In this document: positions 39,564 through 50,493 of the stretch, one piece after another
Numbering within the stretch: the first letter of the stretch is position 1
Layout of the letters: each line of letters starts with the position of its first letter
NCBI GenBank assembly: GCA_039105265.1
Contig: JAPFFF010000007.1
Coordinates: 1,054,001 to 1,118,000 of the forward strand
Length of the DNA: 64,000 nt
From: Tritrichomonas musculus
Taxonomy: Eukaryota; Parabasalia; Tritrichomonadida; Tritrichomonadidae
Reading direction: 5' to 3'
Program-made: the position numbers and the translations under genes
The notes under the pieces: generated by a model
The model's database searches: none
What the model saw: only the letters and a program-made list of their open reading frames with translations
What the model was told of the DNA's origin: nothing

Positions 39564-42302
39564 ATGCAAAATCCATCTGTGATTTATATTCAAGAAGTCG
39601 AGCATTTAGTAAATACTAATTTGGGAGCTGGAATGCAAAAGATTCAAGAAATGATATCAAAGCCGGATTCATTAAATTTAGTTCCACTAATCTTCGAAAT
39701 TTGCAAAAATCCTTATATGATTTTTGGCGCTGTTAAAATTTTTGAAAATCATATAAAAGATAATTGGCCTGCTTTATCTTCTTCTGATAAAATTGATTTC
39801 CGAAATTTTGTCGAAAAATCAATATCAACATGTCCAGACATTCAAGGATTAAGACAGCAATTGAACTCTGTTCTTGTTAAAATTGCAATACGTTCTTATC
39901 CTACAGAATGGCCTGATTTTTTAAACACCGCTGTTAATGAAGGACAATTTGAGCAATTTCAATATTTTCTTGAAGAAATTAACACTTCACCGATTGATAT
40001 TCTTCCAGCACAAAAGAAAGCTGAAATTGTCAATGAACTTATTTCAAATGCTCCTTTTTTTTTGCAATCTTTAATCAATGGATACCAAAATTCCGACTTA
40101 GCTCTTGATCATTATGTTCATTATATAAAATGGGTTATGGTTAAACAAGTGAATTTTAATGATTTGTTTAATCCTGATCCAGAGGCATTTGGCCCACTTT
40201 GCTCTGTACTTCAAATTGAAGATGTACCAGAAGAGTTTATTCAAGCAGCATTTAATATTCTTTCTAATCTAGAAATAACTGATGCAGGTTTATATAAGCG
40301 AATAATTCCAGTTCTAAAGAAGCACCTTCCTATTTTGGAAAAAGAGCCAAATATTCAAAATTTAACAAATGTTCACTTAAAACTATTTAACATCGATTTT
40401 CTTGAGATTCTTTATTATTGGGAACCATTTGTACTTACAATATATGAAGAATTCCAAAAATCTGGTGGAATAACAAATAGATTTAATCTTCACTATCAAA
40501 TTTTAGCAAAAATCCGCGAATATGTTATATATCATATGATTCAACCTCCTGAATTCATCATACCTGATGATATCCCAGCTACTGATGACCAAGAACAGCG
40601 CGAAAATTATGATGCTATGCGATCTATTCTAACCAGTTTCATTGGAATGACTCCTGCTGAAGTAAATGAAGCATTTTTAACTGGAATTCAGTATTTAAGA
40701 GGAAATTATAATCAAGATAATTTCCTTTCAATTATATGGACACTTGGCTGTATATCAGGTGCAACAAAGTCACAGCTTGAGTCAAGATTTGTTGTTGAAT
40801 CAATGAAATTTATACTTGACGTATTTAATATGCCAAATGTTGAAAAGCCTATTATCGCAACATCATTTCTCTTTCTTGCCTCAGCATATGCCAGAGCTCA
40901 AAAGTTAACATCAAGATTTGTTGACGTTTCAATTACATTAGCAGTCCAAGCTCTAGATTCCTATAAAACTCAAAAAACCGCTGCAAATACACTCCTTTCA
41001 ATTGCTAGAAATTCTTTGCCACTAATAAATAAAATTCCAGCAGGACTCATTGAAATAATTAGTAGTCCAAACCCTGAAGCTGCAATTACTCCTGACACTT
41101 TTTGCAAGGTATCCGAAGCTTGTGGACGAATATATCAAGCAAAAAATAGCCTTGATCCTGTATTAAAAGCAATTGTTTCAAGATTCCATAATGTATCGTC
41201 TGCAAATGAGATAAACTTCAATGTTGTCAGAGAACAAATAATTGTAGTTAATGGCTTTATTGGTTTAAGTAGAATTAATTCTGATGCAATTGAAAAAATT
41301 GTTGTCAAGAACCGCCAAATGCTGATCCAAATTACTGAGACATTTGGTCGAAATGTTCTTCAGATATATGAAGAAAATGGGCCAGATTCTGTTAATCGTG
41401 AAGATCTTCGTTTGATGATGGCATATATTCAATCAGAAACTGATTTATTTACAGAACTTTGTTTTAAAGATTGCGGTGATATTTTTGCATTATATGGGAC
41501 ACTTCCAAATGACCTCCGATTTTCAGAAGCATTATCATTAACTGAAGCTCTCTTTAAATCGCAGTTAGATCCAAATATTGTTACAGGACTTCATGAAACT
41601 GTTATCAAAGCGACTGAAGAAATGATAGTAAACCAACCTGGCGAATATATTGATCATGAAGAACTTCTCCCTAAAGTTTTATTTGCAATGGCTCAATCAT
41701 ACTTTGAAATTGTTGATCCGAATGATCTTCAATTACTAATTTCAAACCTCTTAAATAATTCGCACGTTACAGTTCTTGGTTCAATTAAAGCTCTTGATAT
41801 TATTGTTGAAAAAGCTGATTTGAAATTAGTTGAAGATACAAGAGATGGCTTCTTTAGAGGCTTTATTGGTATTGTTATGTATCGATTATTGTTTATTATT
41901 ACTGATTCTGGTCACTTTTATTGTTATTCGCAAGTTTTGAGATTTTTAAGAAAATTGTTCGATTTCATTGGAACTGGTAAAATTAGATGTCAATTATTCC
42001 CTGATGCGGAAAATATACCTGGAATGACAATGTATTTAAGTTCAATGACAATCCAAGATTTTCCATTGGTCACTATTCAGGAAATGACTGCTTTGATTCA
42101 ATTAATGTTTCAGCCTGTTCAAATGGATAAGTTCGAAGAATTGATTGCTCAATATATTGCAAGAACAAAGCAAACAACTCCAGGTGAGACACTTAATTCA
42201 TTAAGACTTCAACAATTCAAGAATTCAACATCTGATTTTATTTACCTCGATGATACTAATAAAGAAGGCACGTCTAAAAAAAAGAAGAGAAGAAATGGAT
42301 AA
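39564..42302 (+). CDS. Exportin-1 (CRM1/XPO1)-like nuclear export receptor
   Basis: This 912-residue all-helical HEAT-repeat protein has an N-terminal importin-beta-like segment (MIFGAVKIFENHIKDNWPAL) that should bind Ran-GTP. A CRM1-type region, NSVLVKIAIRSYPTEWPDFL (about 100-119), follows, and the conserved SIIWTLGCISGATKSQLESR and FLFLASAYARAQKL segments (about 390-450) correspond to the SGAM and YPRFLRAHW region of XPO1. Exportin-1 carries proteins with leucine-rich export signals and some RNPs out of the nucleus. The protein is shorter than the usual 1070 residues, mainly at the C-terminal end, which closes with a basic KKKKRR run. Divergence is strong but the family call is well supported. 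Confidence 0.75.
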   Translation: MQNPSVIYIQEVEHLVNTNLGAGMQKIQEMISKPDSLNLVPLIFEICKNPYMIFGAVKIFENHIKDNWPALSSSDKIDFRNFVEKSISTCPDIQGLRQQLNSVLVKIAIRSYPTEWPDFLNTAVNEGQFEQFQYFLEEINTSPIDILPAQKKAEIVNELISNAPFFLQSLINGYQNSDLALDHYVHYIKWVMVKQVNFNDLFNPDPEAFGPLCSVLQIEDVPEEFIQAAFNILSNLEITDAGLYKRIIPVLKKHLPILEKEPNIQNLTNVHLKLFNIDFLEILYYWEPFVLTIYEEFQKSGGITNRFNLHYQILAKIREYVIYHMIQPPEFIIPDDIPATDDQEQRENYDAMRSILTSFIGMTPAEVNEAFLTGIQYLRGNYNQDNFLSIIWTLGCISGATKSQLESRFVVESMKFILDVFNMPNVEKPIIATSFLFLASAYARAQKLTSRFVDVSITLAVQALDSYKTQKTAANTLLSIARNSLPLINKIPAGLIEIISSPNPEAAITPDTFCKVSEACGRIYQAKNSLDPVLKAIVSRFHNVSSANEINFNVVREQIIVVNGFIGLSRINSDAIEKIVVKNRQMLIQITETFGRNVLQIYEENGPDSVNREDLRLMMAYIQSETDLFTELCFKDCGDIFALYGTLPNDLRFSEALSLTEALFKSQLDPNIVTGLHETVIKATEEMIVNQPGEYIDHEELLPKVLFAMAQSYFEIVDPNDLQLLISNLLNNSHVTVLGSIKALDIIVEKADLKLVEDTRDGFFRGFIGIVMYRLLFIITDSGHFYCYSQVLRFLRKLFDFIGTGKIRCQLFPDAENIPGMTMYLSSMTIQDFPLVTIQEMTALIQLMFQPVQMDKFEELIAQYIARTKQTTPGETLNSLRLQQFKNSTSDFIYLDDTNKEGTSKKKKRRNG

Positions 42303-42652
42303 AGAAATAAGAAATTGATGCAAAAGTTGCAATTACCATTGTTAATTTAATTATAAAAATCTTTCTAATATATTAGTATAGATGATGTTATAAAACAAAA
42401 TAATGAATATTAGAATTAAAAATTACCTTATTAATATGAATGATGAAAGTGATGTAAAAAAAAAAAAAAAAAAAAGAAATAATTGATAATAATTAAAAAA
42501 AGTAATACTTAATTTAATTAATTAATATATATATTAACTTGGTATAGTGAATCAAATTTTGTAAGAAATTTTGATCGTTGCTTGATGAAATAGATTTAAT
42601 TAATAATTATAATGCTTATCTTTCTTGAAAATAACTTAATAATTTGAAACCT
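42303..42652. other. Intergenic region between convergent genes
   Basis: These 350 AT-rich bases include an A run of about 18 near 42457. Nothing but 3' flanks was seen. Confidence 0.5.
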
Positions 42653-43624
42653 TCAAGAACTTTGCGAGTTAACTATATTTTGAGCTTTTTGAAACTCTTC
42701 CTGAGTAATCCATTCTTCATTCCATACTTTTAATATATATGGAACATCATTAAATATTCGATTTTGGTCTACTTGGAAGAAAAAGCGTTGAATATCAAAC
42801 TCTGAAAGTGATCTTAATTCATTTTCGAAGATTTTGATAACAGCCATCTCAAATGAAACAAGAGAAGCTTTACCAAACAAAATTATTCTGTCAAACATAT
42901 TTAATTTTAGCTCAAGAGGTACATCAAATGCAAGTAAAAGTGATTGGAAACATTTGGAAACTAATATTAAAATATTTGCATTTGGATTACTTTTAAGCTT
43001 ATGAAAGAGCCATGGATATTTCTTTTCAAGAAAGAACGTCCAAACATTTGCAAGTTCAAAAAATCCGGGAAATCCATCAACATAAATGTCTCTGAGTCCA
43101 ATTAATGGATTTTTCATCATCCCATAAAATGTACAAAAAGATTTGTATTCATCTTTTGTAAGAATCAACGGAATAGAAGCAATAAAGTTCATTCCCTGTG
43201 TATATCCAACTTGTTCATCAAGAGCAGCATAGCTTCTTAATATTTTAATAAGTGGGTCTATAAATGATCCCGCTCTTTTGTTCCCAATGCTACTTGCAAA
43301 GGTCCTGTCAGAATCTCTGAGAATAATATCGTTTGCCGATTCAGAAGAATGTTCATGGAGAGTTTCATATTGAGATTCAATATCAGTAAAATCAATTCCT
43401 AAGCAAGCAAATTTTTTCCATACATCACCTCTAACATCATTTGGAATTCCACGAAAAACAAGATTTGTGAGGAGCTCTCTTGATTTCATGGAATCAAAGT
43501 TGTTGGATTTTAGAATTTTTTTCCATTGATTTGAAAGAAAAACTTCATTTGTTGTTCTCATGCAAAATTCTGGTAAATCATATGTTGTAGAATATCCCCA
43601 ATATCTATCAAAATAATTCAGCAT
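42653..43624 (-). CDS. TBC-domain Rab GTPase-activating protein
   Basis: This 323-residue protein is almost all TBC domain. It begins with FRGIPNDVRGDVWKKFA (about 58-73). The arginine finger IxxDxxR is seen as ILRDSDRT (Arg107) and the glutamine finger YxQ as GYTQGMN (Gln143). Both catalytic residues are present, so it should be an active GAP that switches off one or more Rab proteins on membranes. The later helices (FFLEKKYPWLFHKL, FDVPLELKLNMFDRIIL) fit the family. There are no extra domains. The substrate Rab cannot be predicted. Confidence 0.92.
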   Translation of the reverse strand: MLNYFDRYWGYSTTYDLPEFCMRTTNEVFLSNQWKKILKSNNFDSMKSRELLTNLVFRGIPNDVRGDVWKKFACLGIDFTDIESQYETLHEHSSESANDIILRDSDRTFASSIGNKRAGSFIDPLIKILRSYAALDEQVGYTQGMNFIASIPLILTKDEYKSFCTFYGMMKNPLIGLRDIYVDGFPGFFELANVWTFFLEKKYPWLFHKLKSNPNANILILVSKCFQSLLLAFDVPLELKLNMFDRIILFGKASLVSFEMAVIKIFENELRSLSEFDIQRFFFQVDQNRIFNDVPYILKVWNEEWITQEEFQKAQNIVNSQSS

Positions 43625-44121
43625 TAGAAAAAAATTTCTTATTGAAAAAGTTTAAAAAAATTGTTTTCCATTTATGTTTAAATGGTATTTTTTTTTTTAC
43701 TTGTAACATATATCAAATTATATAGTATTAGTATAATTATATTTTTAGAAATTTGTATTTCTTTTTATTAAAAAAATAAATACGATAATGTATTGTTCAA
43801 AATAAATTTACTTACAAGTATTGATTATTAATTAATTATTGTTATAAAAATTATATATTTCATTTAAATATTGGATTTTATTTTATAGAATAAGATATTT
43901 ATATTGTTAAATTTTAAAAGCAATTAACCGTTATTCATCAGCCTTTTATTTTTTTGATGAAAAATTGGTTTATCTTCAATGATATAAATTAATTTATATC
44001 TAGATTTTTTTATGATGATTGAATAATGAATTGTGAAATGAAAAGATCGATATGAAGGACCGATGAATTTTATATAGAAAATTTGAATTACTTTGTTATA
44101 GAGATATTTACATAGTATACT
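43625..44121. other. Intergenic region, divergent promoters
   Basis: These 497 AT-rich bases lie between the TBC and V-ATPase genes. A short minus-strand frame (43924-44130) overlaps the V-ATPase start and is not credible. No repeats were noted. Confidence 0.45.
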
Positions 44122-45402
44122 ATGACTCAATACCTCCTCATTTCTTTAAAAAACGGAAACAAAACTGTCAATCAATTAATTGGAAATCTTGGAAAAGTCA
44201 CAAACTTTAAAGTCGATCAACATCTTGCACCATTTGAATCACAAGATCAATTGGTCAAAATAGCAGATGATCTTTCTCATTTAGATACAACTACATTATC
44301 TATGTTAACTCGTTTTTCTCGTTCAATCCAAGATATTTATAAGAAAATCGATATTGATAACAAAAGAGACTGGTCTAGTTATGCTCCAGGAATTCAATAT
44401 ACCCCCGTTGAAAAGCATAATATCGAAGTTATCGTTGATACTAATGGTGATCAACAAATTGTCTATTCGCTTCCTGAATACATGAAAAACTTCCAATGGG
44501 ACGAGCGTTTAATCGGAAATAAAAAAGATATTGAAACAGTTAAAAATTCCCTTCAAGAAGCTATCGATCGTGATGAAGAAAATATCAGAACTCTTACAAA
44601 CGATTATTCAGATGCAGGAAACAGCCTCAATAACATTATTCGTGGTAATGAAGGAACACTAGCAACAAAGAACCTTGATGAAATTGCTGCCAAAGCATTT
44701 AAAGATTCATATGTTACCAATAAAGCCGAATTTGGAGCTATTATTACAAAGGATGCAGGAAGTAATTCTATCAAATTCTGTGTTGATACCAAAAATTTGA
44801 AAACAGTCTTTGTTGTTATCAAAAAATCAGAAAAGAAGAGCTTTGAAACTGACTATCGCCTTCAAACAAATTATGTTGTTCCTGTCCCACCACAGTTAAT
44901 TGAAGAAGATGGTGATTTCTACTTATATACTGTAACATTGCTTCGTGACAATATTGAAGATTATAAAACAGCATGTAAAGACAGAAGATGGAATGTTCGA
45001 GATTTTCAATTTAATCCAAAATTAATTGAAGAAAATCAAAAGAAGAACCTTCAATTGATTATTGAATACAGAAATTTGCAAGATCATTACTCAACTTTTC
45101 TTCATGATTCTTTCTCACAACTCTTTATCTATTGGATGCATGTCAAAGCTCTTCGTGTTTTCGTTGAATCAAGACTTTTGTATGGAATTAATACACAATT
45201 CAATGCATATTTGATTGAAGCAACAACTAAAAATATTGCAAAAATACATAAATCTCTTCAGACTGAATATGATGATGGTATGGAAGCTGATGATAAAGGC
45301 GATGATGATAATAATGATTTAAATGCTGAAGATGCTGACCTTGTTTATTCTTATTTCTCTTCAAAGATCAATATCGTTGGATTAACTCCTGCATTAAAAT
45401 AA
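44122..45402 (+). CDS. V-type H+-ATPase subunit C
   Basis: This 426-residue protein aligns with subunit C (yeast Vma5) from end to end. The N terminus YLLISLKNGNKTVNQLIGNL and the middle IPEYMKNFQWD-like LPEYMKNFQWDERLIG are typical, as are NLQDHYSTFLHDSF-type and IYWMHVKALRVFVESRLLYG near the C terminus. Subunit C belongs to the V1 sector and links the peripheral stalks. It dissociates when the pump is switched off. The enzyme acidifies lysosome-like vacuoles and endosomes. An acidic insert (DDKGDDDNNDLNAED) lies near residue 390. Start and length are as expected. Confidence 0.93.
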   Translation: MTQYLLISLKNGNKTVNQLIGNLGKVTNFKVDQHLAPFESQDQLVKIADDLSHLDTTTLSMLTRFSRSIQDIYKKIDIDNKRDWSSYAPGIQYTPVEKHNIEVIVDTNGDQQIVYSLPEYMKNFQWDERLIGNKKDIETVKNSLQEAIDRDEENIRTLTNDYSDAGNSLNNIIRGNEGTLATKNLDEIAAKAFKDSYVTNKAEFGAIITKDAGSNSIKFCVDTKNLKTVFVVIKKSEKKSFETDYRLQTNYVVPVPPQLIEEDGDFYLYTVTLLRDNIEDYKTACKDRRWNVRDFQFNPKLIEENQKKNLQLIIEYRNLQDHYSTFLHDSFSQLFIYWMHVKALRVFVESRLLYGINTQFNAYLIEATTKNIAKIHKSLQTEYDDGMEADDKGDDDNNDLNAEDADLVYSYFSSKINIVGLTPALK

Positions 45403-45540
45403 ATCTAAAATAAAATTTCCTATTATTATAATTTTAGAGCTACCTTCATTTTTTACTTCTATTAAAATAAGATTTACGAATAGTTTTTTAATTTTTTATT
45501 TTGATGTTAACGTTTTCTCAAATTAGAGTACGTTTATTTT

Positions 45541-47130
45541 ATGGATGAACATGATATAAGAGAAGAGAATGCTGTTCTTCGACAACGTTTAACAACAACT
45601 GAACAAAAGATGGAAATGATGGTTCAGGCCCTCGAAAAACGTAATGACCAAATTAAAGAATGGGCAAAAATGTATTCTGATCTTCAACTCCAATTTTACG
45701 AGGCTCAAGAATCTGCTAATACTCAAGCATCATTTGTTCAAGAACGGAATAAAACAATTCAACAATTGAGTCAAATGATTGATGAACTTCGTCAACAAAA
45801 TTATGTTCAAGCCAATGTTAATTTAAAAGAAGCCCAGCAGTTAAGAGAAGAGATTAATAGAGAAAAAATGTATTTAATTGATACATTGAATCAACTTTCA
45901 CAAGCAAAAATTCCAGCTGAAGAAGCGCTTCGCGATCTTGGTGAAAGATTAGAGAAAAAAAATGAGCAGATCAATAATTTAACTAATCAATATAAAGACT
46001 TAAATGATAAATTTGAAAAGTTAAATGATGATATTGCCAATAGAGATGCAGAAATACATCAATTAAATGTTGAAAATAGTGAAATGGACCAACAAATACG
46101 ACTCTTAAGTGTTAAACTAGCTGATGCTAGAAGTGGCCGCGTAGAACTTGCGCAAATTGAACAACTGAATATAGAAGTCGAAAGAAAGAGACAGCTTAAT
46201 TCAAAACTTGAACGTGAAAAAGCTCGATTAAAAAAAATCGGCATTAAGCTTCGCGAAGATTTGAATGAACGAGACTCACTCATCGAACAGCTTCAAAATA
46301 ATCTCAAATTAGTAATGGATCAAAACGTTGATCTTAGAAGCCGCTATAGTGATGCTCAAAATAAAAATTATAATCTACAACAAAAAGCATCAAAAGCTTT
46401 TGAAAATGAAAGAATTGCAAATAACAAATTTTTCGCGAAGAAAAACAAAGCACATTTATTAAAACTTCAATTAAAAGAAGCTCAAGAAAAACTAGCTGAG
46501 CAAGATAAAAAGAAAACTCGAATTGCTGTCAATAAATTACGAAAAATAAAAGATGATGATGAAGAGCAGCTCAAGCAAAGAGAATTGCAAATTCAACTTC
46601 GACAAGAAAAAGAAAAAAGACTTGATGCTGAACAAGAAGTTTTTGATATGAAAGATGAAATGGAACATTTGAGAAAAGAATTATCTGATATGAAGATTCA
46701 ATATGCAGAATTAAAAGGAACAGATATTGAGCCCCTTGTAGAGTTGTTGAAAGACTTGCAAGTTGAAGCAATTACAATTAATAGTGAATATGAATCTTTG
46801 ATACAATCTATTCCTGAAGAACCAGAAATTGCAGATTTAGGCATTCCTGAAGAATTTTGTGAATCGCCTCTTGCAACAAAAGTTTTAGCGCAAGCAACGC
46901 AATACCATGTCGAAAACAAAGAGCTTCGCATACTCCTTAGAAAATTTGGTAGATACGCTTCAATATATAAGAGAATTTCAAATGTTTTAGCAAAATATCC
47001 TATAATAACAACAGAGGATATTGGAACTCAAGTTGAGCGTGGATGTTGGGTTTTGACTGCCGATGTTGAACATCTTCAAAGATGTATTGTAAAATTGCAC
47101 GAACTACTCATCAGAAAATATAATTGTTAA
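45541..47130 (+). CDS. Coiled-coil protein of unknown function
   Basis: This 529-residue protein is coiled coil from residue 1 to about 400 (for example RQRLTTTEQKMEMMVQAL, LREEINREKMYLIDTLNQL). A globular C-terminal part of about 120 residues contains FCESPLATKVLAQATQYH and a final Cys-containing helix, HELLIRKYNC. The gene follows the V-ATPase gene on the same strand with 138 bases between. No family was recognised; a centrosomal, basal-body or Golgi-tether role is common for such proteins but is not shown here. Confidence 0.7.
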   Translation: MDEHDIREENAVLRQRLTTTEQKMEMMVQALEKRNDQIKEWAKMYSDLQLQFYEAQESANTQASFVQERNKTIQQLSQMIDELRQQNYVQANVNLKEAQQLREEINREKMYLIDTLNQLSQAKIPAEEALRDLGERLEKKNEQINNLTNQYKDLNDKFEKLNDDIANRDAEIHQLNVENSEMDQQIRLLSVKLADARSGRVELAQIEQLNIEVERKRQLNSKLEREKARLKKIGIKLREDLNERDSLIEQLQNNLKLVMDQNVDLRSRYSDAQNKNYNLQQKASKAFENERIANNKFFAKKNKAHLLKLQLKEAQEKLAEQDKKKTRIAVNKLRKIKDDDEEQLKQRELQIQLRQEKEKRLDAEQEVFDMKDEMEHLRKELSDMKIQYAELKGTDIEPLVELLKDLQVEAITINSEYESLIQSIPEEPEIADLGIPEEFCESPLATKVLAQATQYHVENKELRILLRKFGRYASIYKRISNVLAKYPIITTEDIGTQVERGCWVLTADVEHLQRCIVKLHELLIRKYNC

Positions 47131-47277
47131 TAAATAACCATTTAATTTAAATTTTAAAATGGATTTTACATTATTTGTTTGTTTATAGAGCTGGTTTGTT
47201 ATCTTTTATTTTTCAAACAGGGTAATGAGAATAATGAAAATTTTACGGTTGAGGTGAAAAATTTAATATAATATGAA

Positions 47278-47814
47278 ATGACGAACAATCTTACAACAAA
47301 CACAGAAGAACCGTTAGTCCCTCCAACAAATTTCTCTCTTGTTTGTAAAGGAATTTATCGTGGTTCATATCCAAATTTTAGAAATTTTAGTTTTTTAAAA
47401 CGTCTTGGAATAAAGTCAATTCTCTTTTTATGTCCTGAGGAATATTCTCCTACAAATAAAGAATTTCTCGAAAAAAATGGTATTCAACTTTTTAATGTTC
47501 AAATGGAAGGAAACCACGAACCTTTTAAAGTCATTCCACCCGAACTGATCGATCAAGCCTTAATGCACCTTACTGATGTTAGAAATCATCCTATATATAT
47601 TCATTGTAACAAAGGAAAACACAGAACTGGTACTGTTGTTGGTTGTCTTCGTAAACTTCAATCATGGACACTAAGTTCAATTTTTGAAGAGTATAGGCGC
47701 TATGCTGGAATTAAATATCGAGCACTTGATCAGCAATATATTGAATTGTATGTTCCTGATCCATCAATTATAGAGCATGATCATTTACCTGACTGGTTGA
47801 AGCATCTTCAGTGA
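47278..47814 (+). CDS. Atypical dual-specificity phosphatase, PFA-DSP/Siw14 type
   Basis: This 178-residue protein has the active-site loop IHCNKGKHRTG with Cys110 and Arg116. The preceding signature KRLGIKSILFLCPEEYSP and the following WTLSSIFEEYRRYAG are those of the plant-and-fungal atypical phosphatase group (yeast Siw14, Oca1). Siw14 removes the 5-beta phosphate of inositol pyrophosphates; this gives a likely but unproven substrate. All catalytic residues are present, including the Lys-rich loop typical of inositol phosphate binding. The start ATG is the first in frame. Confidence 0.88.
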   Translation: MTNNLTTNTEEPLVPPTNFSLVCKGIYRGSYPNFRNFSFLKRLGIKSILFLCPEEYSPTNKEFLEKNGIQLFNVQMEGNHEPFKVIPPELIDQALMHLTDVRNHPIYIHCNKGKHRTGTVVGCLRKLQSWTLSSIFEEYRRYAGIKYRALDQQYIELYVPDPSIIEHDHLPDWLKHLQ

Positions 47815-48308
47815 AAAGCCCGATTTTCTCTTTTCTTTTTGTAATTGTATTTTAAAACACGTTTTTTTAATCGTTTTTATGTTTTTACACTTCTTTTTTA
47901 TCTGAGTATCATTATCATTCTAGTCATAAATAGTTAAAACAAAGAGGAAATGAAGGAATGATGAAGGAAATAAAGGTGATGATCTAAATAAATGTTCCAA
48001 AATATACAAAATAATTGATCCTGGAACATGTAAAAAAAAGTCAACTTCCATAATTGAAAAGAATGGTTTAAGCACAGTTTTATTCATAAAATCAGAAGGT
48101 ATTTAAGCAAATGAGTTTTTTTTAAATAATAATAATGGTGGAAGATCTATTTTCCACTCAAAGCTTGATATATGCCAACAACTGAAAAATTAGAAGCATG
48201 AAAAAATGATCTACAATTCAGAGTTCAACATAATTTTGTCATTCAGCAAATTGAAATGAATTAAAATTTTGAACTATTTAAACGTCTATAAGATCGTTTA
48301 TTAAATAG
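47815..48308. other. Intergenic region
   Basis: The 494 bases between two plus-strand genes include A/T runs and a GAAGGAATGATGAAGGAAAT purine patch near 47950. No gene or repeat was seen. Confidence 0.45.
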
Positions 48309-50213
48309 ATGAAAATGAGGAAAGCATCTTGTGATTTCACATGCATGGTTCCAACGATATTCTTTGAAGAGAACATAATTTCTCAACTTATTGCAGCTAG
48401 TCGTCAAAAAAAATTAGAGCAACTGGTATTAATTGCACAAGTTCGAATTAACAATACAAAAGTTGAATTTCATTGTTCTTCGTTAATAGTCGATCAAAAT
48501 TCTGAGATAAGTATTCGAGAAGATGAAGTTCCAATTTTTCTTAAAGTTTTATCAGATTCCGAATATCGACAGCCTGTTAATAATGAAATTGAAGCTATGA
48601 AAGAAGGATTTTATGAAATGATGGAAGAAACTTCCAATCAATATAATGCAAACAACATTTATTCATTAATATCAGACGTTGCATTTATGAACAATCAGCT
48701 AAATGTTCGTATTTCATTATTTTGCCCTAAATCATCAATTGAAATCGAAGAAATTGATTCATCAGATGCGCCTTCAGTTTGTTCTATTCCTGGAGCTACT
48801 TATAGGTTTCCAAAAGATAAAAAACTTAAAGATCCGAATTCAATTTATGCTATTTATTATGGTATCAATGGGATTAAGGATCCTCGAATTTATTCGCTTT
48901 CATACTCTATATATTTACAGCAACACAAAAAAATCCATGCTGCTTTCAATAGCAAACTTTATCGAATTATTTTTCATGAAAACGACGAATTTGAACTATT
49001 AACCACAGAATTTTCTGTTTCAAAGCCTAGTGCTATTACCGCACGTTTTAATTTTTCAACACAAAAAAATGATAATCCAGATTTTGGCAAGCATAACAAT
49101 AATATCAATGTTGAAAGCTATGGTATTCCATCCAAACCTGTTTTTGAACTTCCAAACGAAATTTATGAGAGTATGGATAGCATGAAACAAGAAATCAATG
49201 ATTTGCGAGAAATGATTAATGAGCAAGGAAGGCAGTTTGAATCTAAAATTGAAGATCATAATGATGAGATCAAAACACTTCTTCAAGCCATTTTAAATGA
49301 AGTTCAAAAAACTCACTCCATTGAGCGTTCAAATTCAAAAAGTTTTCTTCATCGACAAATCAGTCGTAAACCGGTTATTCCTCTTGAAATTTCACTTACT
49401 ACAATATTTGAAAACTGTCAATCTTCTGATGAGGTTTCATATCCACAGCAAAAATACCAAAAGTTTCAACAGCAGTCCCTGCCACAGCATCAGCCAACGC
49501 AACAAAAACAGCAGTCACGTTTAGCCGTTGAAAATTCCAATCCTCAAGTCTTACCAACTCAAAATCAAAATAAGGTATTTGCATCGAATGCTAATATATC
49601 CACTGAGCAAAATCAGTCAATAGAGCGTCAGCGACCAAAATATTCAATCGATATGAAAACATCTTTTGAAAAAAAGCAATCAGCAGCGCGCGACCCATTA
49701 AACACATCTGCTCCATCTATTGCAGCGGCAAAAAAAGTATCTCAACTTCAAATTGCGCAAGTATCAGCAAATAACACTAATAATTCATTAAATACGTCAG
49801 CACTCGGCAATATCAGTAATATTAAGAATGTCACAAATACCAATAATAAGTCTTCTAATGCTAATAGCAGCAATAGCAAAGTTAATTTGAATAATCTTAA
49901 ATATGGAGCCAACAGTAATAATAGAGCAAGCAAACAATCATTAGCTAATATTGAAAATAGATCAGACAATAATGAGTTTGCATCTAAATATTCTAAGCAA
50001 TCTACCAAATTTTCAAATCAATTATTTAATGAACCTTCATTTGATATTTCAACAAATATTCCAGATTCTATAAATGATTCACCTAACAGAAAAGGAAGTG
50101 GCGGTATGAATGATCCTAATGATTTATCGTTTATAATGAATAATGAGTACTCAATGGAAACCAAAAAGTTATTGAAAATTTTATCTCTTGATGATAAGAA
50201 GTCAAATTCTTAG
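48309..50213 (+). CDS. Unknown protein with N/Q-rich C-terminal half
   Basis: This 634-residue protein has a folded-looking first part (residues 1-265) with alternating hydrophobic strands, for example LVLIAQVRINNTKVEFHCSS and LYRIIFHENDEFELL. A short coiled coil lies at about 280-330 (DSMKQEINDLREMINEQGRQ). The rest is long, disordered and Gln/Asn/Ser-rich, with repeated SNNTN-like stretches. No family was recognised. The layout, a domain plus coil plus N/Q tail, occurs in RNP-granule and cytoskeletal proteins, but the sequence does not decide. The ATG at 48309 or the second Met three codons later could be the start. Confidence 0.65.
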   Translation: MKMRKASCDFTCMVPTIFFEENIISQLIAASRQKKLEQLVLIAQVRINNTKVEFHCSSLIVDQNSEISIREDEVPIFLKVLSDSEYRQPVNNEIEAMKEGFYEMMEETSNQYNANNIYSLISDVAFMNNQLNVRISLFCPKSSIEIEEIDSSDAPSVCSIPGATYRFPKDKKLKDPNSIYAIYYGINGIKDPRIYSLSYSIYLQQHKKIHAAFNSKLYRIIFHENDEFELLTTEFSVSKPSAITARFNFSTQKNDNPDFGKHNNNINVESYGIPSKPVFELPNEIYESMDSMKQEINDLREMINEQGRQFESKIEDHNDEIKTLLQAILNEVQKTHSIERSNSKSFLHRQISRKPVIPLEISLTTIFENCQSSDEVSYPQQKYQKFQQQSLPQHQPTQQKQQSRLAVENSNPQVLPTQNQNKVFASNANISTEQNQSIERQRPKYSIDMKTSFEKKQSAARDPLNTSAPSIAAAKKVSQLQIAQVSANNTNNSLNTSALGNISNIKNVTNTNNKSSNANSSNSKVNLNNLKYGANSNNRASKQSLANIENRSDNNEFASKYSKQSTKFSNQLFNEPSFDISTNIPDSINDSPNRKGSGGMNDPNDLSFIMNNEYSMETKKLLKILSLDDKKSNS

Positions 50214-50466
50214 GAATGTTTTCTTAAGATCAATATTCTAAGAAAAATGAGCAATGAAGATGATTATTTCATTGTTTCATTTTTCATTATTTTGTTTGAA
50301 ATAAATATTTATAATAGTTTATCATCAATTTCATATTTGTGTATATATTTTTAATTCATTTTATATACAGCATTAATTTGGAAGGGAAACATAAAGCAGA
50401 ATATAAAATATCTTAAAATTTTTTTAAATTGTAATTTTTATCTGAAACTTTTTAAGGGTACCACTG

Positions 50467-50489
50467 TAGAAGCTTTTAAAAAGCTTCTA
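50467..50489. promoter_or_regulatory. Near-perfect 23-base palindrome just before the CHMP6 start
   Basis: TAGAAGCTTTT and AAAAGCTTCTA are exact inverted repeats around one A, ending five bases before the ATG at 50494. It could be a binding site for a dimeric factor or a hairpin in the 5' leader. Confidence 0.5.
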
Positions 50490-50493
50490 AAAA

